This document shows positions 43,306 through 53,272 of a DNA stretch of 56,298 nt, one piece after another. The translations under genes and the position numbers were made by a program. Within the stretch, counting starts at the first letter, position 1, and each line of letters begins with the position of its first letter. This DNA comes from Bradyrhizobium sp. ORS 375 (GTDB lineage Bacteria > Pseudomonadota > Alphaproteobacteria > Rhizobiales > Xanthobacteraceae). Under the pieces are notes generated by a model, which worked only from the letters and a program-made list of their open reading frames with translations, did no database searches and had not been told where the DNA came from. Location of the stretch: the NCBI RefSeq assembly GCF_000239775.1, contig NZ_CAFI01000470.1:1-56298 (forward strand). Direction: 5' to 3'.

Positions 43306-44781
43306 CTAGGCGCTGGCGCGCTCGGTCCAGAAGGTCTGCAGCTCGACCGGCCGATCGGGAATCGTGATCCGGAACGTGGCCCCCAATGTCCCCTCGACCA
43401 GCTGGATATCCCCGTCATGGGCGCGCACCAGCTCGGCGGCGATGGCGAGGCCCAGGCCCGAGCCGCCCGGCCGGCCGGCGCCGCGGAACGCCTCGAACAG
43501 GTGCTCCCGCACCTTCGCCGGCACCCCTGGCCCGGTATCCGACACCTCCAGGATGGTCACCGCGCCTTCGCGCCGGCCGGTAATGCGGATCTGGCGCACC
43601 CCGGCATCGGCCGCGAGGCTGTCCAGCGCCTGGGTGGCGTTGCGCACCAGATTGAGCAGCACGCGGAACAGCTGGTCCGGATCGGCGTCGATCTTCAACC
43701 CGCGCTCGATCGCGCTGATCCATGTGATCGAGGCGTCCGGCGCGAGCCCCGCGGTTTCCCGCACCTCGGCCACCACCTGCTCGACCCCGACCATGCGGCG
43801 GTCCGGCGCCGGCTCCTGCACCTTGCCGTAGGACAGCGTCGACTGACAGAAGGCGATGGCGCGCTCCAGCGAGCGCATCAGCTTCGGCGCGAAGCGCTGC
43901 ACCCGCGGATCCGGCACGCTGGCGAGCTGATCCGACAACAGCTGCGACGAGGCCAGCAGGTTGCGCAGGTCGTGATTGATCTTGGACACCGCGAGGCCGA
44001 GCGCGGCGAGCCGGCTCTTCTGATGCAGCATCGAGACGAGATCGCGCTGCATGTCGGCGAGTTCGCGCTCGGCGACGCCGATCTCGTCGGAGCGCTGGCT
44101 CGGCACGATGATTCGCGCCGCGCTCTCCGGATTCTCGTGGAAGCCGACCAGGCTCGCGGTGAGGCGGCGCATCGGCCGCACGAACAGGAAATGCAGGGCG
44201 AAATACACCAGCGCCGCGGTCAGCATCGCCAGCAGCAGCGAGACGCCGAGCAGGTTGCGCGAAAAGCGGTACATCGCCTTGCGCAGCGGCTTCTCGTCGG
44301 TGACGACCTCGATGAACTGCGCGCGGCCCTGCGCCGGGCCGATCACGCGCATGGTGTGATCGCCGGTCTCGGTCATCATCTTCAGCGAGTTCACGATCGA
44401 CGACCAGACGGTCATGTCGCGCATGTCGAAGTCATGATCGATCGACGCGGGCAGGTCGGCGCTGGCGAGCAGACGGCGCTGCTGGCCCATCTTGATCGCC
44501 ACGCCCCTGGCATTGATCGAGGTGAGGATCTGGCGCGCCAGTGAATCCGGCACCATGCCGGAAGGCGCGGCGTCGAGCACCAGCGCGGCGGTGTTGGCCG
44601 CAGCGAGACGGTCGTTGAGCCGGTTGGTCCAGAAGTTCGCGATCGCCGGCACGTAGACCAGAACGGCCGCGATCATCACCAGGGGAATGGTCAGCAGCAA
44701 CAGCTTCCCGGACAAGCCGAGCCGGCGCGACCGTTTCGGTCGCAGGCGCTCCAGAATCGGCTGGTTGTCGCTTTCCGTCAC
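43306..44781 (-). CDS. membrane sensor histidine kinase
   Basis: A 491-residue kinase. Two membrane helices (about residues 27-49 and 177-198) enclose a periplasmic sensing domain of about 130 residues; a HAMP-like linker ([20 protein letters not shown]) follows. The H-box reads [18 protein letters not shown], with His as the phospho-acceptor, followed by the N-box [10 protein letters not shown]1 [10 protein letters not shown] and G2 [13 protein letters not shown]. No response regulator lies beside it in the window. It is chromosomal and on the same strand as the tRNA. The signal is unknown. Confidence 0.88.
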   Translation of the reverse strand: MTESDNQPILERLRPKRSRRLGLSGKLLLLTIPLVMIAAVLVYVPAIANFWTNRLNDRLAAANTAALVLDAAPSGMVPDSLARQILTSINARGVAIKMGQQRRLLASADLPASIDHDFDMRDMTVWSSIVNSLKMMTETGDHTMRVIGPAQGRAQFIEVVTDEKPLRKAMYRFSRNLLGVSLLLAMLTAALVYFALHFLFVRPMRRLTASLVGFHENPESAARIIVPSQRSDEIGVAERELADMQRDLVSMLHQKSRLAALGLAVSKINHDLRNLLASSQLLSDQLASVPDPRVQRFAPKLMRSLERAIAFCQSTLSYGKVQEPAPDRRMVGVEQVVAEVRETAGLAPDASITWISAIERGLKIDADPDQLFRVLLNLVRNATQALDSLAADAGVRQIRITGRREGAVTILEVSDTGPGVPAKVREHLFEAFRGAGRPGGSGLGLAIAAELVRAHDGDIQLVEGTLGATFRITIPDRPVELQTFWTERASA

Positions 44782-45286
44782 GTATCGCCCTTGTAAGAGA
44801 CACCCCCACCCTTACGGGTGCGCAAGATGGGACTGCACCGGAGTCCCGTCAAATTACGGTTCGCTCATGTTACGGTTTCCAATCCGTTCAGAATGGAACC
44901 CAAACGCTCGCGATCCCCTCCGACATTTCTTCGAGATCGCCCCTCGTTGCGCGGTATCTTTTCTCTCGCGCTCCTCCGGGCTCCCCAATCCTGCGCTTCT
45001 TTGTTATCGCGGCCGACGCTGGCCTTGCGCGTGTTACCAGGACCTTGACGAGGCTCCGGCCGCTGCCGCGTCGTATCCCAGGCGACGCCTTGCCGCGATT
45101 GACGAAGCCAGGAGGCTCCCTTATAAGCCGCGCCAACCGTCCGCGATGACCCGGCCCGCCCGGGAGCGGCTCGATTTCTGGGCCGGCAGCGGTCCATTTT
45201 GGGCCCGAAAGCATCACCGGACATCAATCGACAATTCAAGCCGGCAAGTTGTCAACTGGCAAATTGCCCGTCAGCGGAGATCGACC
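44782..45286. promoter_or_regulatory. leader/promoter region before rpmH, 505 bp
   Basis: No gene is evident here. The region lies between the divergent kinase and rpmH, so it should hold the promoters of both. I could not fix a promoter or an RNA structure by eye. TTGACG at about 45045 is one possible -35 element. Confidence 0.4.
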
Positions 45287-45421
45287 GTGAAGCGGACCTA
45301 TCAACCCAGCAAACTGGTGCGCAAGCGCCGTCACGGCTTCCGCGCCCGTCTCGCCACCACCGGCGGCCGCAAGGTTCTTGCCGCGCGTCGCGCCCGGGGC
45401 CGCAAGCGTCTCAGCGCCTGA
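45287..45421 (+). CDS. rpmH: 50S ribosomal protein L34
   Basis: The 44-residue protein [20 protein letters not shown] to KRLSA is the universal L34 sequence of the large ribosomal subunit, with the conserved KRTYQPS start and the RRHGFRAR centre. It starts with GTG at 45287 after GGAGA. rnpA follows by 31 bp, as in nearly all bacteria. It is too short for many gene callers but unmistakable. Confidence 0.97.
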   Translation: MKRTYQPSKLVRKRRHGFRARLATTGGRKVLAARRARGRKRLSA

Positions 45422-45452
45422 CGCCAGGGCGTCCGTCCCGGAGATTTCCATC

Positions 45453-45878
45453 ATGGATCGGCTGCGGCAGCGGGCGGACTTCCTCGCCGTTGCCGATGGC
45501 GCGCGGGCGAACAGCCCTGCCTTCGTGGTCCAGCGCCGAGAGCGTGGCGATCAGGGCCCGGTCCGGATCGGCTTTACCGTCACCAAGAAGAATGGCACCG
45601 CCACGGAGCGTAATCGCATCCGTCGGCGGTTGCGCGAGCTTGTGAAGCGGCTCGATCCCCTGACGATGCGGCCGCACAGTGACTATGTGCTGGTCGGCCG
45701 GCGGGATGCGCTGTCACGCGATTTCCAAACCATGCTCGCCGACCTCCAGGCGACACTTCGCCGCCTCGACCGGCCGCAGGCCAAGCCGCAGCCGCACAAA
45801 CCGTCGGATGCGAAACGGCGACACACTGCCGCGCCGGACGCGCATTCCCGTCAACCGGATCGAACGACGAGACGATAA
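45453..45878 (+). CDS. rnpA: ribonuclease P protein component
   Basis: A 141-residue basic protein. IGFTVTKKNGTATERNRIRRRLRELVK is the RNR motif region that binds the RNase P RNA, and DYVLVGRRDAL is the following conserved strand. It is the protein subunit for tRNA 5' maturation. The C-terminal 40 residues are an extended Pro/Lys/Arg-rich tail of the kind often found in alphaproteobacteria. The ATG at 45453 gives MDRLRQRADFLAV, the normal family start. It lies between rpmH and yidC as expected. Confidence 0.95.
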   Translation: MDRLRQRADFLAVADGARANSPAFVVQRRERGDQGPVRIGFTVTKKNGTATERNRIRRRLRELVKRLDPLTMRPHSDYVLVGRRDALSRDFQTMLADLQATLRRLDRPQAKPQPHKPSDAKRRHTAAPDAHSRQPDRTTRR

Positions 45879-45887
45879 GAAAAAACG

Positions 45888-47756
45888 ATGACCGACAATC
45901 GCAACACCATCCTCGCCGTTCTTCTGTCCGGCCTCGTGCTGATCCTGTGGCAGGTCTTCTACAACGGACCGCAGATGGAGAAGCAGCGCGCCCAGGCCCA
46001 AATGCAGGCCGAGCTCGCCAAGAAGCAGGCTCCGGCCACCCAGCCCGACAGCACCGCGCCGTCCGCCACGCCGCAACCGAACGCCGCCGCCTCGGGCAGC
46101 CCGAGCGCGCCGGGCGGCGCAACGGCCACGGCCGCCGGTGTGGTGCCACGCGAGACCGCGATCGCCGCCAACCCGCGCGTCAAGATCGATACGCCGCGGC
46201 TGAGCGGCAGCATCTCGCTGAAGGGCGCGCGCATCGACGACCTCGCCTTCGTGCAGTATCGCGAGACGGTCGACCCCAAGTCGCCGGCGATCGTGCTGTT
46301 CTCGCCGTCGAACACCGCCGAGCCGTATTACGCCGAGTTCGGCTGGGTGAACGCCGCCGGCGCCAAGGTGCAGGTGCCCGACCAGAACACGGTGTGGCAG
46401 CAGGACGGCTCGAATGCGCTGACCCCGTCGACCCCTGTCAAGCTGACCTATACCAATGGCGATGGCCTGACCTTCCAGCGCACCATCAGCGTCGACGATC
46501 ATTATCTCTTCACCATCAAGGACGACGTCACCAACGCCGGCAACGCGCCGGTCACGCTGTATCCCTACGGCCTGATCTCCCGCCACGGCACGCCGCACGT
46601 CTCCGGCTACTACATCCTGCACGAAGGCCTGATCGGCTATCTCGGCGAGAAGGGCCTGCAGGAGTTCACCTACAAGAAGATGGACGACGAGAAGGCGGCG
46701 AAGTTCGACGTCACCAATGGCTGGCTCGGCATCACCGACAAATATTGGGCGGCGGCGCTGCTGCCGATGACGGACGCCCGCCTGCAGGCGAACTACTCCT
46801 CGAAGCTGGTCGACAACCAGCACCGCTATCAGACCGACTATGTCGAGAACCCGCAGACCGTGCCGGCGGGCGGCTCGGCGAGCGTTTCGACCCGGCTGTT
46901 CGCCGGCGCCAAGGAGGCCGGCGTCGTCGGCATCAACTTCCCGCTCGGCGGGCTCGGCGGCTACAACCAGAAGCTCGGGCTGAACCATTTCGATCTGTTG
47001 ATCGACTGGGGCTGGTTCTACTTCCTGACCAAGCCGATGTTCCTGGCGCTGGACTTCTTCTTCCGCTTCTTCGGCAATTTCGGCATCTCGATCCTCTTGG
47101 TGACGGTGCTGGTGAAGCTGCTGTTCTTCCCGCTGGCCAACAAGTCCTACGCGTCGATGGCCAAGATGAAGGCGATCCAACCGCAGCTGCAGGCGCTCAA
47201 GGAGCGCTATCCGGACGACCGGATGAAGCAGCAGCAGGAGATGATGGAGATCTACAAGAAGGAGAAGATCAACCCGGTCGCCGGCTGTCTGCCGGTCGTG
47301 CTGCAGATCCCGGTGTTCTTCTCGCTCTACAAGGTGCTGTTCGTCACCATCGAGATGCGGCACGCGCCGTTCTATGGCTGGATCAAGGACCTCTCCGCCC
47401 CGGATCCGACCAACCTGTTCACGCTGTTCGGCCTGATCCCGTTCGATCCGACCCAGCTGCCGCTGTTCGGTCACTACCTCGCGCTGGGCATCTGGCCGAT
47501 CATCATGGGCATCACGATGTGGTTCCAGATGAAGCTGAACCCGACGCCGCCGGATCCGACCCAGGCGATGATCTTCAACTGGATGCCGCTGATCTTCACC
47601 TTCATGCTCGCGGGCTTCCCGGCCGGTCTCGTGATCTACTGGGCCTGGAACAACACGCTTTCGGTGCTGCAGCAGGGCTTCATCATGCATCGCAACGGCG
47701 TGAAGGTGGAGTTGTTCGACAACATCAAAGGCACGTTCAAGAAGAAGCCGGCGTGA
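45888..47756 (+). CDS. yidC: membrane protein insertase YidC
   Basis: A 622-residue insertase of the Gram-negative type: an N-terminal helix (NTILAVLLSGLVLILWQVFY), an Ala/Pro/Gln-rich linker, a large periplasmic beta-sandwich domain (about 90-350), and five core helices. Core marks are LVKLLFFPLANKSYASMAKMKAIQPQLQALKERY, MEIYKKEKINPVAGCLPVVLQIPVFFSLYKVLF, and the last helices FTFMLAGFPAGLVIYWAWNN. It inserts proteins into the inner membrane alone or with SecYEG. It begins 9 bp after rnpA and is followed by engB. Confidence 0.96.
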   Translation: MTDNRNTILAVLLSGLVLILWQVFYNGPQMEKQRAQAQMQAELAKKQAPATQPDSTAPSATPQPNAAASGSPSAPGGATATAAGVVPRETAIAANPRVKIDTPRLSGSISLKGARIDDLAFVQYRETVDPKSPAIVLFSPSNTAEPYYAEFGWVNAAGAKVQVPDQNTVWQQDGSNALTPSTPVKLTYTNGDGLTFQRTISVDDHYLFTIKDDVTNAGNAPVTLYPYGLISRHGTPHVSGYYILHEGLIGYLGEKGLQEFTYKKMDDEKAAKFDVTNGWLGITDKYWAAALLPMTDARLQANYSSKLVDNQHRYQTDYVENPQTVPAGGSASVSTRLFAGAKEAGVVGINFPLGGLGGYNQKLGLNHFDLLIDWGWFYFLTKPMFLALDFFFRFFGNFGISILLVTVLVKLLFFPLANKSYASMAKMKAIQPQLQALKERYPDDRMKQQQEMMEIYKKEKINPVAGCLPVVLQIPVFFSLYKVLFVTIEMRHAPFYGWIKDLSAPDPTNLFTLFGLIPFDPTQLPLFGHYLALGIWPIIMGITMWFQMKLNPTPPDPTQAMIFNWMPLIFTFMLAGFPAGLVIYWAWNNTLSVLQQGFIMHRNGVKVELFDNIKGTFKKKPA

Positions 47757-47766
47757 GATGAGCGAC

Positions 47767-47928
47767 GTCATCCCGGGACGATGCGGAGCATCGAACCCGG
47801 GATCTCGAGATTCCGGGTTCACGCTCCGCGTGCCCCGGAATGACAGCGGACAATAACAGCCGTCATTGCGAGTAGCGCGGCGATCCAGACCTGCCTTGTG
47901 ACCCTGGATTGCTTCGCTCGCAATGGCG
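47767..47928. repeat. two intergenic palindromic repeats
   Basis: The first (47767-47845) is a long inverted repeat of CGTCATCCCGGG type around an inner palindrome GGTTCGATGCTCC-like core. The second (47863-47928) pairs CGTCATTGCGAG with CTCGCAATG. Such elements recur in this window at 49974, 51141, 52089 and 55276 and are common in Bradyrhizobium intergenic DNA. They would form strong hairpins in RNA. Confidence 0.7.
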
Positions 47929-47942
47929 AGGCGAGAGCATTC

Positions 47943-48605
47943 ATGACCACCAGCGCCGATGCGGATGAGCGCCTGATCGAGAAGGGCCGCAGGCTGTTCG
48001 CGCAGGCCTGGCGCTTCACCCATGCTTCGCCGTCGATCGCGAGCCTGCCGCCGATGTCCGGGCAGATCGAGATCGCGTTTGCCGGCCGCTCCAATGTCGG
48101 CAAATCCAGCCTGATCAATGCGCTGACCGGCCAGAACGCGCTGGCGCGCACCTCGCACACCCCGGGCCGCACCCAGGAGCTGATCTTCTTCGAAGGACCT
48201 GCGAACGCACCGCTGCGGCTGGTCGACATGCCCGGCTACGGCTACGCCGCCGCCGCCAAGACCAAGGTCGCGTCGTGGACCGAGCTGATCCACCAGTTCC
48301 TGCTCGGACGGTCCTCGCTCGCGCGCGTCTATGTGCTGATTGATGCCCGCCATGGACTGAAGGAGGTCGATCAGGACATTCTCAAGACGCTCGACAAATC
48401 CGCCGTCAGCTACCAGCTGGTGCTGACCAAAGCCGACCAGATCAAGTCCGCCGAGCTCGCGAGCCGCATCACCGAGACCGAAGCCGCGCTCGCCAGGCAT
48501 CCGGCGGCATTCCCCCAGGTGCTGGCGACGTCGTCCCGCTCCGGCACCGGCATGCCCGAGCTGCGCGCCGCCATGGCGCGGCTGCTCGAGGAGCGCGGCG
48601 CATGA
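47943..48605 (+). CDS. engB: ribosome biogenesis GTPase YihA/YsxC (EngB)
   Basis: A 220-residue GTPase. The G1 loop is FAGRSNVGKSSLIN, the G2 threonine region HTPGRTQELIFF, G3 DMPGYGYA, G4 LTKADQ, and G5 near ATSSRSG. EngB helps late assembly of the large ribosomal subunit. The ATG at 47943 gives MTTSADADERLIEKGRRLFAQ, typical for alphaproteobacterial members with an N-terminal extension. Its stop overlaps the next gene by four bases (ATGA), so DUF423 is translationally coupled. Confidence 0.95.
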   Translation: MTTSADADERLIEKGRRLFAQAWRFTHASPSIASLPPMSGQIEIAFAGRSNVGKSSLINALTGQNALARTSHTPGRTQELIFFEGPANAPLRLVDMPGYGYAAAAKTKVASWTELIHQFLLGRSSLARVYVLIDARHGLKEVDQDILKTLDKSAVSYQLVLTKADQIKSAELASRITETEAALARHPAAFPQVLATSSRSGTGMPELRAAMARLLEERGA

Positions 48606-48973
48606 CCGCGCTGTGGCGCATCCTGATCGCATGGGCTGGTCTGATGGGCGCCGCCGGCGTGGCGCTGGCGGCCAAGGCCGCGCATGATGCCGACGCATCG
48701 CGGCTCGCCACCGCCTCGACGATGCTCTTGTTCCACGCCTGCGCCCTGCTCGGCACCGTCGCACTGGCCGAGCGCGGCGTCGTTGCCAGGCGCATCGGGC
48801 TGATTGCGGCGATCAGCCTGGCGCTCGGTGCGGCTCTCTTCTCCGGCGATCTCATGATGCGGCAATTCGCCGGCGACCGGCTGTTTCCGTTCGCAGCGCC
48901 GACCGGCGGGATGCTGCAGATCGGCGGCTGGCTGGTGCTCGCCGTCGCTGCCGTGTGGCCGCGGCGGGCGTGA
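48602..48973 (+). CDS. DUF423 membrane protein
   Basis: A 123-residue protein with four hydrophobic helices. AGLMGAAGVALAAKAAHD near the N-terminus, ASTMLLFHACALLGTVAL, ALFSGDLMMRQF and the closing TGGMLQIGGWLVLAVAAVW are typical of the DUF423 (YgdD-like) family of small inner-membrane proteins without a known function. It overlaps engB by four bases. argB follows after 74 bp. Confidence 0.9.
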   Translation: MTALWRILIAWAGLMGAAGVALAAKAAHDADASRLATASTMLLFHACALLGTVALAERGVVARRIGLIAAISLALGAALFSGDLMMRQFAGDRLFPFAAPTGGMLQIGGWLVLAVAAVWPRRA

Positions 48974-49047
48974 TCCGGCGCTTTGCGCCGCGCCCGGCAA
49001 TCGGATAGAACCGCGCGCGACGTTCCGACAGCCGAGATCCCCCAGAC

Positions 49048-49944
49048 ATGACCGACGCGACCACCATCAGCCCGCTCGATCAGGCCCGAATCCTGTCCGA
49101 AGCGCTCCCGCACATGCAGGAGTATGACGACGAAACCATCGTCATCAAATATGGCGGTCACGCCATGGGCGACGAGGACACCGCCAAGGCGTTCGCGCGC
49201 GACATCGTGCTGCTCGAGCAGACCGCGATCAATCCGGTGGTGGTGCACGGCGGCGGGCCGCAGATCGCGACCATGCTCAAGCGCCTCGGCATCGTCTCGG
49301 AATTCGCCGCCGGCTTGCGCATCACCGATGCCGCGACCATCGAGATCGTCGAGATGGTGCTGGCGGGCTCGATCAACAAGCAGCTGGTCGGCTACATCAA
49401 CGAGGCCGGCGGCAAGGCGGTCGGCCTGTGCGGCAAGGACGGCAACATGGTGCGCGCGGTCAAGGCGACCCGCACCATGGTCGATCCCGACAGCCACATC
49501 GAGAAGGTCGTCGATCTCGGCTTTGTCGGCGAGCCCGATAAGGTCGACCTCACCCTGCTCAACCAGCTGATCGGTTATGAGCTGATCCCGATCCTCGCAC
49601 CGCTGGCGACCTCGAAGGAAGGCCAGACCTTCAACGTCAATGCCGACACCTTCGCCGGCGCCGTCGCCGGTGCGCTCAAGGCCAAGCGGCTGCTGCTGCT
49701 CACCGACGTACCGGGCGTGCTCGACAAGTCGAAGAAGCTGATCCCGGAAATCTCGATCAAGGACGCGCGCAAGCTGATCGCCGACGGCACCATCTCCGGC
49801 GGCATGATCCCGAAGGTCGAGACCTGCATCTACGCGCTCGAACAGGGCGTGCAGGGCGTCGTGATCCTCGACGGCAAGGTGCCGCATGCGGTGCTGCTCG
49901 AGCTGTTCACCAACCAGGGCACGGGCACGCTGATCCACAAGTGA
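49048..49944 (+). CDS. argB: acetylglutamate kinase
   Basis: A 298-residue amino-acid kinase for the second step of arginine synthesis, phosphorylating N-acetylglutamate. Family marks are [10 protein letters not shown] near the N-terminus, [57 protein letters not shown], and [18 protein letters not shown]. The N-terminal helix [17 protein letters not shown] is the form found in arginine-inhibited hexameric enzymes. It is preceded by the DUF423 gene and followed by a palindromic repeat. Confidence 0.96.
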   Translation: MTDATTISPLDQARILSEALPHMQEYDDETIVIKYGGHAMGDEDTAKAFARDIVLLEQTAINPVVVHGGGPQIATMLKRLGIVSEFAAGLRITDAATIEIVEMVLAGSINKQLVGYINEAGGKAVGLCGKDGNMVRAVKATRTMVDPDSHIEKVVDLGFVGEPDKVDLTLLNQLIGYELIPILAPLATSKEGQTFNVNADTFAGAVAGALKAKRLLLLTDVPGVLDKSKKLIPEISIKDARKLIADGTISGGMIPKVETCIYALEQGVQGVVILDGKVPHAVLLELFTNQGTGTLIHK

Positions 49945-49973
49945 CGGGCAGGGCCGCCATACGCTCAAGTCTC

Positions 49974-50062
49974 GTCATGCCCGGGCTTGACCCGGGCATC
50001 CATGACGCTGTTTGCGGTGGGGACAAGGACGTGGATGGCCGGGTCAAGCCCGGCCATGACGG
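49974..50062. repeat. palindromic repeat running into the DUF1036 gene
   Basis: CGTCATGCCCGGGCTTGACC and its reverse complement form (GGTCAAGCCCGGCCATGACG) bracket this 89-bp element. Translated in the frame of the following gene it gives MPGLDPGIH and GRVKPGHDG, the peptide typical of such elements within rhizobial genes. It appears to supply the start codon region of the downstream gene. Confidence 0.75.
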
Positions 50063-51098
50063 CGGAGAGAGAGCTGGGTACCCAACATCTCTCCGAGCTC
50101 GTTTCGCAGTCTCCCTGGCTGCACTCCTTCTTCCGATTCTCGCCTCTGCCTCCCCCGCCCGCGCCGATCTCAAGCTCTGCAATCGCATGAGCTACGTCGT
50201 CGAGGCCGCGATCGGCATCGACGAGAAGGCGGCGACCGCGACGCGCGGCTGGTTCAGGCTCGATCCCGCCACCTGCCGGGTGGTGCTGCAGGGCACGATG
50301 ACCGCGGATCGCATCCTGCTGCATGCGCGTGCGCTCAGCCTTTATGGCGCCTCGCCGATCGCCGAGAACGGCAATGATCAGCTGTGCGTGGCCGCGTCCG
50401 ACAATTTCGTCATCGCCGCCGCGCGGCAGTGCCGCACCGGGCAGACGCCGGCGGCGTTCACGCAGGTGACGCCGACCAAGACCGACGACGGCACCCTGAT
50501 CGCCTATCTCGCCGAGAGCGCCGAATATGACGACGAGCAGGCGCGGCTCGCCGGCATCCAGCGGCTGCTTGGGATTGCCGGCTATGACGCCTCGCCGATC
50601 GACGGCGTCGACGGGCCGAAAACGCAAGCCGCGCTCGCCGCGTTCCTGAAGAGCCGCGGGCTGGCGTCCGATGTCGTATCACAGCCGAGCTTCTTCGCCA
50701 CGATGGTCGATGCCGTGCAGACTCCCTCTCCGGTGGGGCTCACCTGGTGCAACGACACGCCGCACAAGGTGATGGCGGCGGTCGGTACCGATGACGGCCG
50801 CACCGTGGTCAGCCGCGGCTGGTATCGCATCGATGCCGGCAAGTGCCTGCATCCCGACATCTCCGGCCAGCCGAAGAAGGTCTACAGCTTCGCCGAGGCC
50901 GTCGACGACGAGAACCGCACCATCAAGCTGAAGAACAAGCCGCTGAACTGGGGCGGCCTGGTGCAGCTCTGCACCCGCGAAAACAAATTCGAGACCACCG
51001 AGCAGGGCGATTGCCCGAGCCGCGGCTTCACCGCGACCGGCTTCACCGCCGTCGACATCACCCGCGGCGGCAAGACGCTGCGGTTTGCGTTGCCGTGA
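49977..51098 (+). CDS. DUF1036-domain exported protein
   Basis: The protein holds two DUF1036 domains (LKLCNRMSYVVEAAIGID to AARQCRTGQ, and LTWCNDTPHKVMAAVGTDD to the C-terminus), each with the CN...W...C-x-H/V layout, and between them a peptidoglycan-binding-like repeat (IQRLLGIAGYDASPIDGVDGPKTQAALAAFL). A signal sequence (RARFAVSLAALLLPILASASPARA) directs it to the periplasm. The start is uncertain: no ATG, GTG or TTG lies between the palindromic repeat and the signal sequence, so translation must begin inside the repeat (ATG 49977 or GTG near 50031) or at the GTG at 49941 that overlaps the argB stop. The function is unknown. Confidence 0.8.
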   Translation: MPGLDPGIHDAVCGGDKDVDGRVKPGHDGGERAGYPTSLRARFAVSLAALLLPILASASPARADLKLCNRMSYVVEAAIGIDEKAATATRGWFRLDPATCRVVLQGTMTADRILLHARALSLYGASPIAENGNDQLCVAASDNFVIAAARQCRTGQTPAAFTQVTPTKTDDGTLIAYLAESAEYDDEQARLAGIQRLLGIAGYDASPIDGVDGPKTQAALAAFLKSRGLASDVVSQPSFFATMVDAVQTPSPVGLTWCNDTPHKVMAAVGTDDGRTVVSRGWYRIDAGKCLHPDISGQPKKVYSFAEAVDDENRTIKLKNKPLNWGGLVQLCTRENKFETTEQGDCPSRGFTATGFTAVDITRGGKTLRFALP

Positions 51099-51140
51099 TG
51101 GGCCTGTCGATGTCGCCCGCAACGCCGCCAAAAACTCCGC

Positions 51141-51262
51141 CGTCATCCCGGCGAACGCCGGGATCCATAACCACCGGACGTGGTGTGGGTCGCCGGCGTC
51201 GGCCATCGCGCCTCAGGATAGATTCCGCGATATGGGTCCCGGCGTTCGCCGGGACGACGACG
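51141..51262. repeat. palindromic intergenic repeat
   Basis: The arms CGTCATCCCGGCGAACGCCG and CGGCGTTCGCCGGGACGACG enclose this 122-bp element between the DUF1036 and HAD genes. It is of the same class as the other palindromes in the right flank. Confidence 0.75.
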
Positions 51263-51318
51263 GAGATTGACGCCCCAGCCGGGCCTGATGATGCCAGGCA
51301 GAATGGATCGAAGCAGAC

Positions 51319-52014
51319 ATGACAAAATCCCCGCGCGCCTTCGATCACGTCGACACCTGGGTGTTCGATCTCGACAACACGCTGTACCCGCATCACGTCA
51401 ATCTGTGGCAGCAGGTCGATGCGCGGATCGGCGAGTTCGTCTCGAACTGGCTCAAGGTCGACGCTGCCGAGGCGCGGCGGATCCAGAAGGATTACTACAA
51501 GCGCTACGGCACCACGATGCGCGGCATGATGACCGAGCATGGCGTGCACGCCGACGACTTCCTCGCCTACGTGCACAAGATCGACCACTCGCCGCTGGAG
51601 CCGAATCCGGCGATGGGGGCTGCGATCGAGCAGCTGCCGGGGCGCAAGCTGATCCTGACCAACGGCTCGGTCGACCATGTCGACGCCGTGCTGGCGCGGC
51701 TCGGCATCGCCGGGCATTTCCATGGCGTGTTCGACATCAAGGCCGCCGAGCTGACGCCGAAGCCGGCGCGCGAGACCTACGACAAATTCTTGCGGCTGCA
51801 CGACGTCGATCCGACCCGGGCGGCGATGTTCGAGGACCTCGCCCGCAACCTCGTGGTGCCGCACGACCTCGGCATGACCACCGTGCTGGTGGTGCCCGAC
51901 GGCACCAAGGAGGTGGTGCGCGAGGACTGGGAGCTGTCAGGCCGCGATGATCCGCACGTCGATTATGTGACGGATGATCTGACCGGATTCTTGCAGCGGC
52001 TGATCTCCGCGTAG
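51319..52014 (+). CDS. pyrimidine 5'-nucleotidase-type HAD hydrolase
   Basis: A 231-residue HAD-superfamily phosphatase. Motif 1 is WVFDLDNTLYPH with the nucleophile and acid/base aspartates, motif 2 ILTNGSVDH, motif 3 the lysine in ELTPKPARETY, and motif 4 AAMFEDLARNL. The DLDNTLYP form and the length match the group annotated as pyrimidine 5'-nucleotidases (SDT1-like). It may remove phosphate from UMP, CMP or damaged nucleotides. It lies between two palindromic repeats and upstream of dapD, probably as its own unit. Confidence 0.88.
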   Translation: MTKSPRAFDHVDTWVFDLDNTLYPHHVNLWQQVDARIGEFVSNWLKVDAAEARRIQKDYYKRYGTTMRGMMTEHGVHADDFLAYVHKIDHSPLEPNPAMGAAIEQLPGRKLILTNGSVDHVDAVLARLGIAGHFHGVFDIKAAELTPKPARETYDKFLRLHDVDPTRAAMFEDLARNLVVPHDLGMTTVLVVPDGTKEVVREDWELSGRDDPHVDYVTDDLTGFLQRLISA

Positions 52015-52088
52015 CCTGCTTGCGTCGTCGCGGACAAGCGACCGGCCGGCTACTCATGGGTCGCCACGGCGGTCCGCCAAATTCGGTG

Positions 52089-52260
52089 TCGTCCCGGGCT
52101 TGACCCGGGACCCATAACCACAGGCGGATGAGTGAGGCACGCAAGTGGCTCAGGATTTGCCCATCACATCTCCCTGTGGTTATGGGTCCCGGATCGGCGC
52201 TCGCGCGCGAGAGCCTTCGCATGAGCGGACAGCGTGGCGCTCCGCTTGTCCGGGACGACG
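52089..52260. repeat. composite palindromic intergenic repeat
   Basis: The outer arms are GTCGTCCCGGGCTTGACCCG and TTGTCCGGGACGACG. Inner arms GGGACCCATAACCACAG and CTGTGGTTATGGGTCCC are perfect complements. It fills most of the 352-bp gap before dapD, which shows no gene. Confidence 0.75.
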
Positions 52261-52366
52261 GCGGTAGGTGCCTTGACTCGCCTGCCCCAAACTCCGAAAA
52301 AGCCGCCCTGCCCCCAGCTTCTACACGTCCATCCCGGTCGACCCGGGACCAAGCGAGGATCGACCG

Positions 52367-53212
52367 ATGTCACTGTCCGCCCTGGAATCCACCATCAACA
52401 GCGCCTTCGACGCCCGTGACGGCATCTCGGCCTCGACCAAGGGCGAGGTGCGCGACGCCGTGGAGAGCGCGCTGGAACTGCTCGACAAGGGCGAGGCCCG
52501 CGTCGCCGAGCGCGCCACCGATGGCAAGTGGAGCGTCAATCAGTGGCTGAAGAAGGCCGTGCTGCTGTCGTTCCGGCTCAACGACATGAGCGTAATCCCC
52601 GGCGGCCCCGGCCAGGCATCGTGGTGGGACAAGGTGCCGTCAAAGTTCGAAGGCTGGGGCGAGAACCGCTTTCGCGACGCCGGCTTCCGCGCCGTGCCCG
52701 GCGCGATCGTGCGCCGCTCGGCCTTTATCGCGAAGAACGTCGTGCTGATGCCGTCCTTCGTCAATCTCGGCGCCTATGTCGACGAGGCCACCATGGTCGA
52801 CACCTGGTCGACGGTCGGCTCCTGCGCCCAGATCGGCAAGCGCGTGCACATCTCCGGCGGCGTCGGCATCGGCGGCGTGCTGGAGCCGCTGCAGGCCGGC
52901 CCCGTCATCATCGAGGATGACTGCTTCATCGGCGCGCGTTCGGAAGTGGCCGAGGGCGTGATCGTGCGCAAGGGCGCGGTGCTGGCAATGGGCGTGTTCC
53001 TGGGCGCCTCGACCAAGATCGTCGACCGCGAGACCGGCGAGACCTTCGTCGGCGAGGTGCCGGAGTATGCGGTCGTGGTCCCCGGCGCGCTACCGGGCAA
53101 GCCGATGAAGAACGGCCAGATCGGCCCGAGCACGGCCTGCGCCGTGATCGTCAAGCGCGTCGACGAGCGCACCCGCTCGAAGACCTCGATCAACGAGCTG
53201 CTGCGCGACTGA
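52367..53212 (+). CDS. dapD: tetrahydrodipicolinate N-succinyltransferase
   Basis: A 281-residue left-handed beta-helix acyltransferase. The hexapeptide-repeat part reads from [34 protein letters not shown] to [28 protein letters not shown], and the N-terminal part contains the [17 protein letters not shown] helix. It transfers succinate from succinyl-CoA to tetrahydrodipicolinate in lysine/diaminopimelate synthesis. dapE follows by 60 bp on the same strand, confirming the succinylase branch. Confidence 0.96.
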   Translation: MSLSALESTINSAFDARDGISASTKGEVRDAVESALELLDKGEARVAERATDGKWSVNQWLKKAVLLSFRLNDMSVIPGGPGQASWWDKVPSKFEGWGENRFRDAGFRAVPGAIVRRSAFIAKNVVLMPSFVNLGAYVDEATMVDTWSTVGSCAQIGKRVHISGGVGIGGVLEPLQAGPVIIEDDCFIGARSEVAEGVIVRKGAVLAMGVFLGASTKIVDRETGETFVGEVPEYAVVVPGALPGKPMKNGQIGPSTACAVIVKRVDERTRSKTSINELLRD

Positions 53213-53272
53213 CGATCCGGGCTCGGGCGGCCGGACTAGCCGCCGCCCGAAGGCCCGTGGTAAGCGGAGGGC

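Noticed and set aside
43225-44544. A 439-codon plus-strand frame opposite the histidine kinase.
   Set aside because: It is a shadow frame rich in Arg, Asp, Gln and His; the kinase on the other strand has all catalytic boxes.
45714-48764. A 1016-codon open frame on the minus strand.
   Set aside because: It is antisense to rnpA, yidC and engB, which are certain, and its composition (runs of Arg, Gln, His and Asp) is that of a GC-rich shadow frame.
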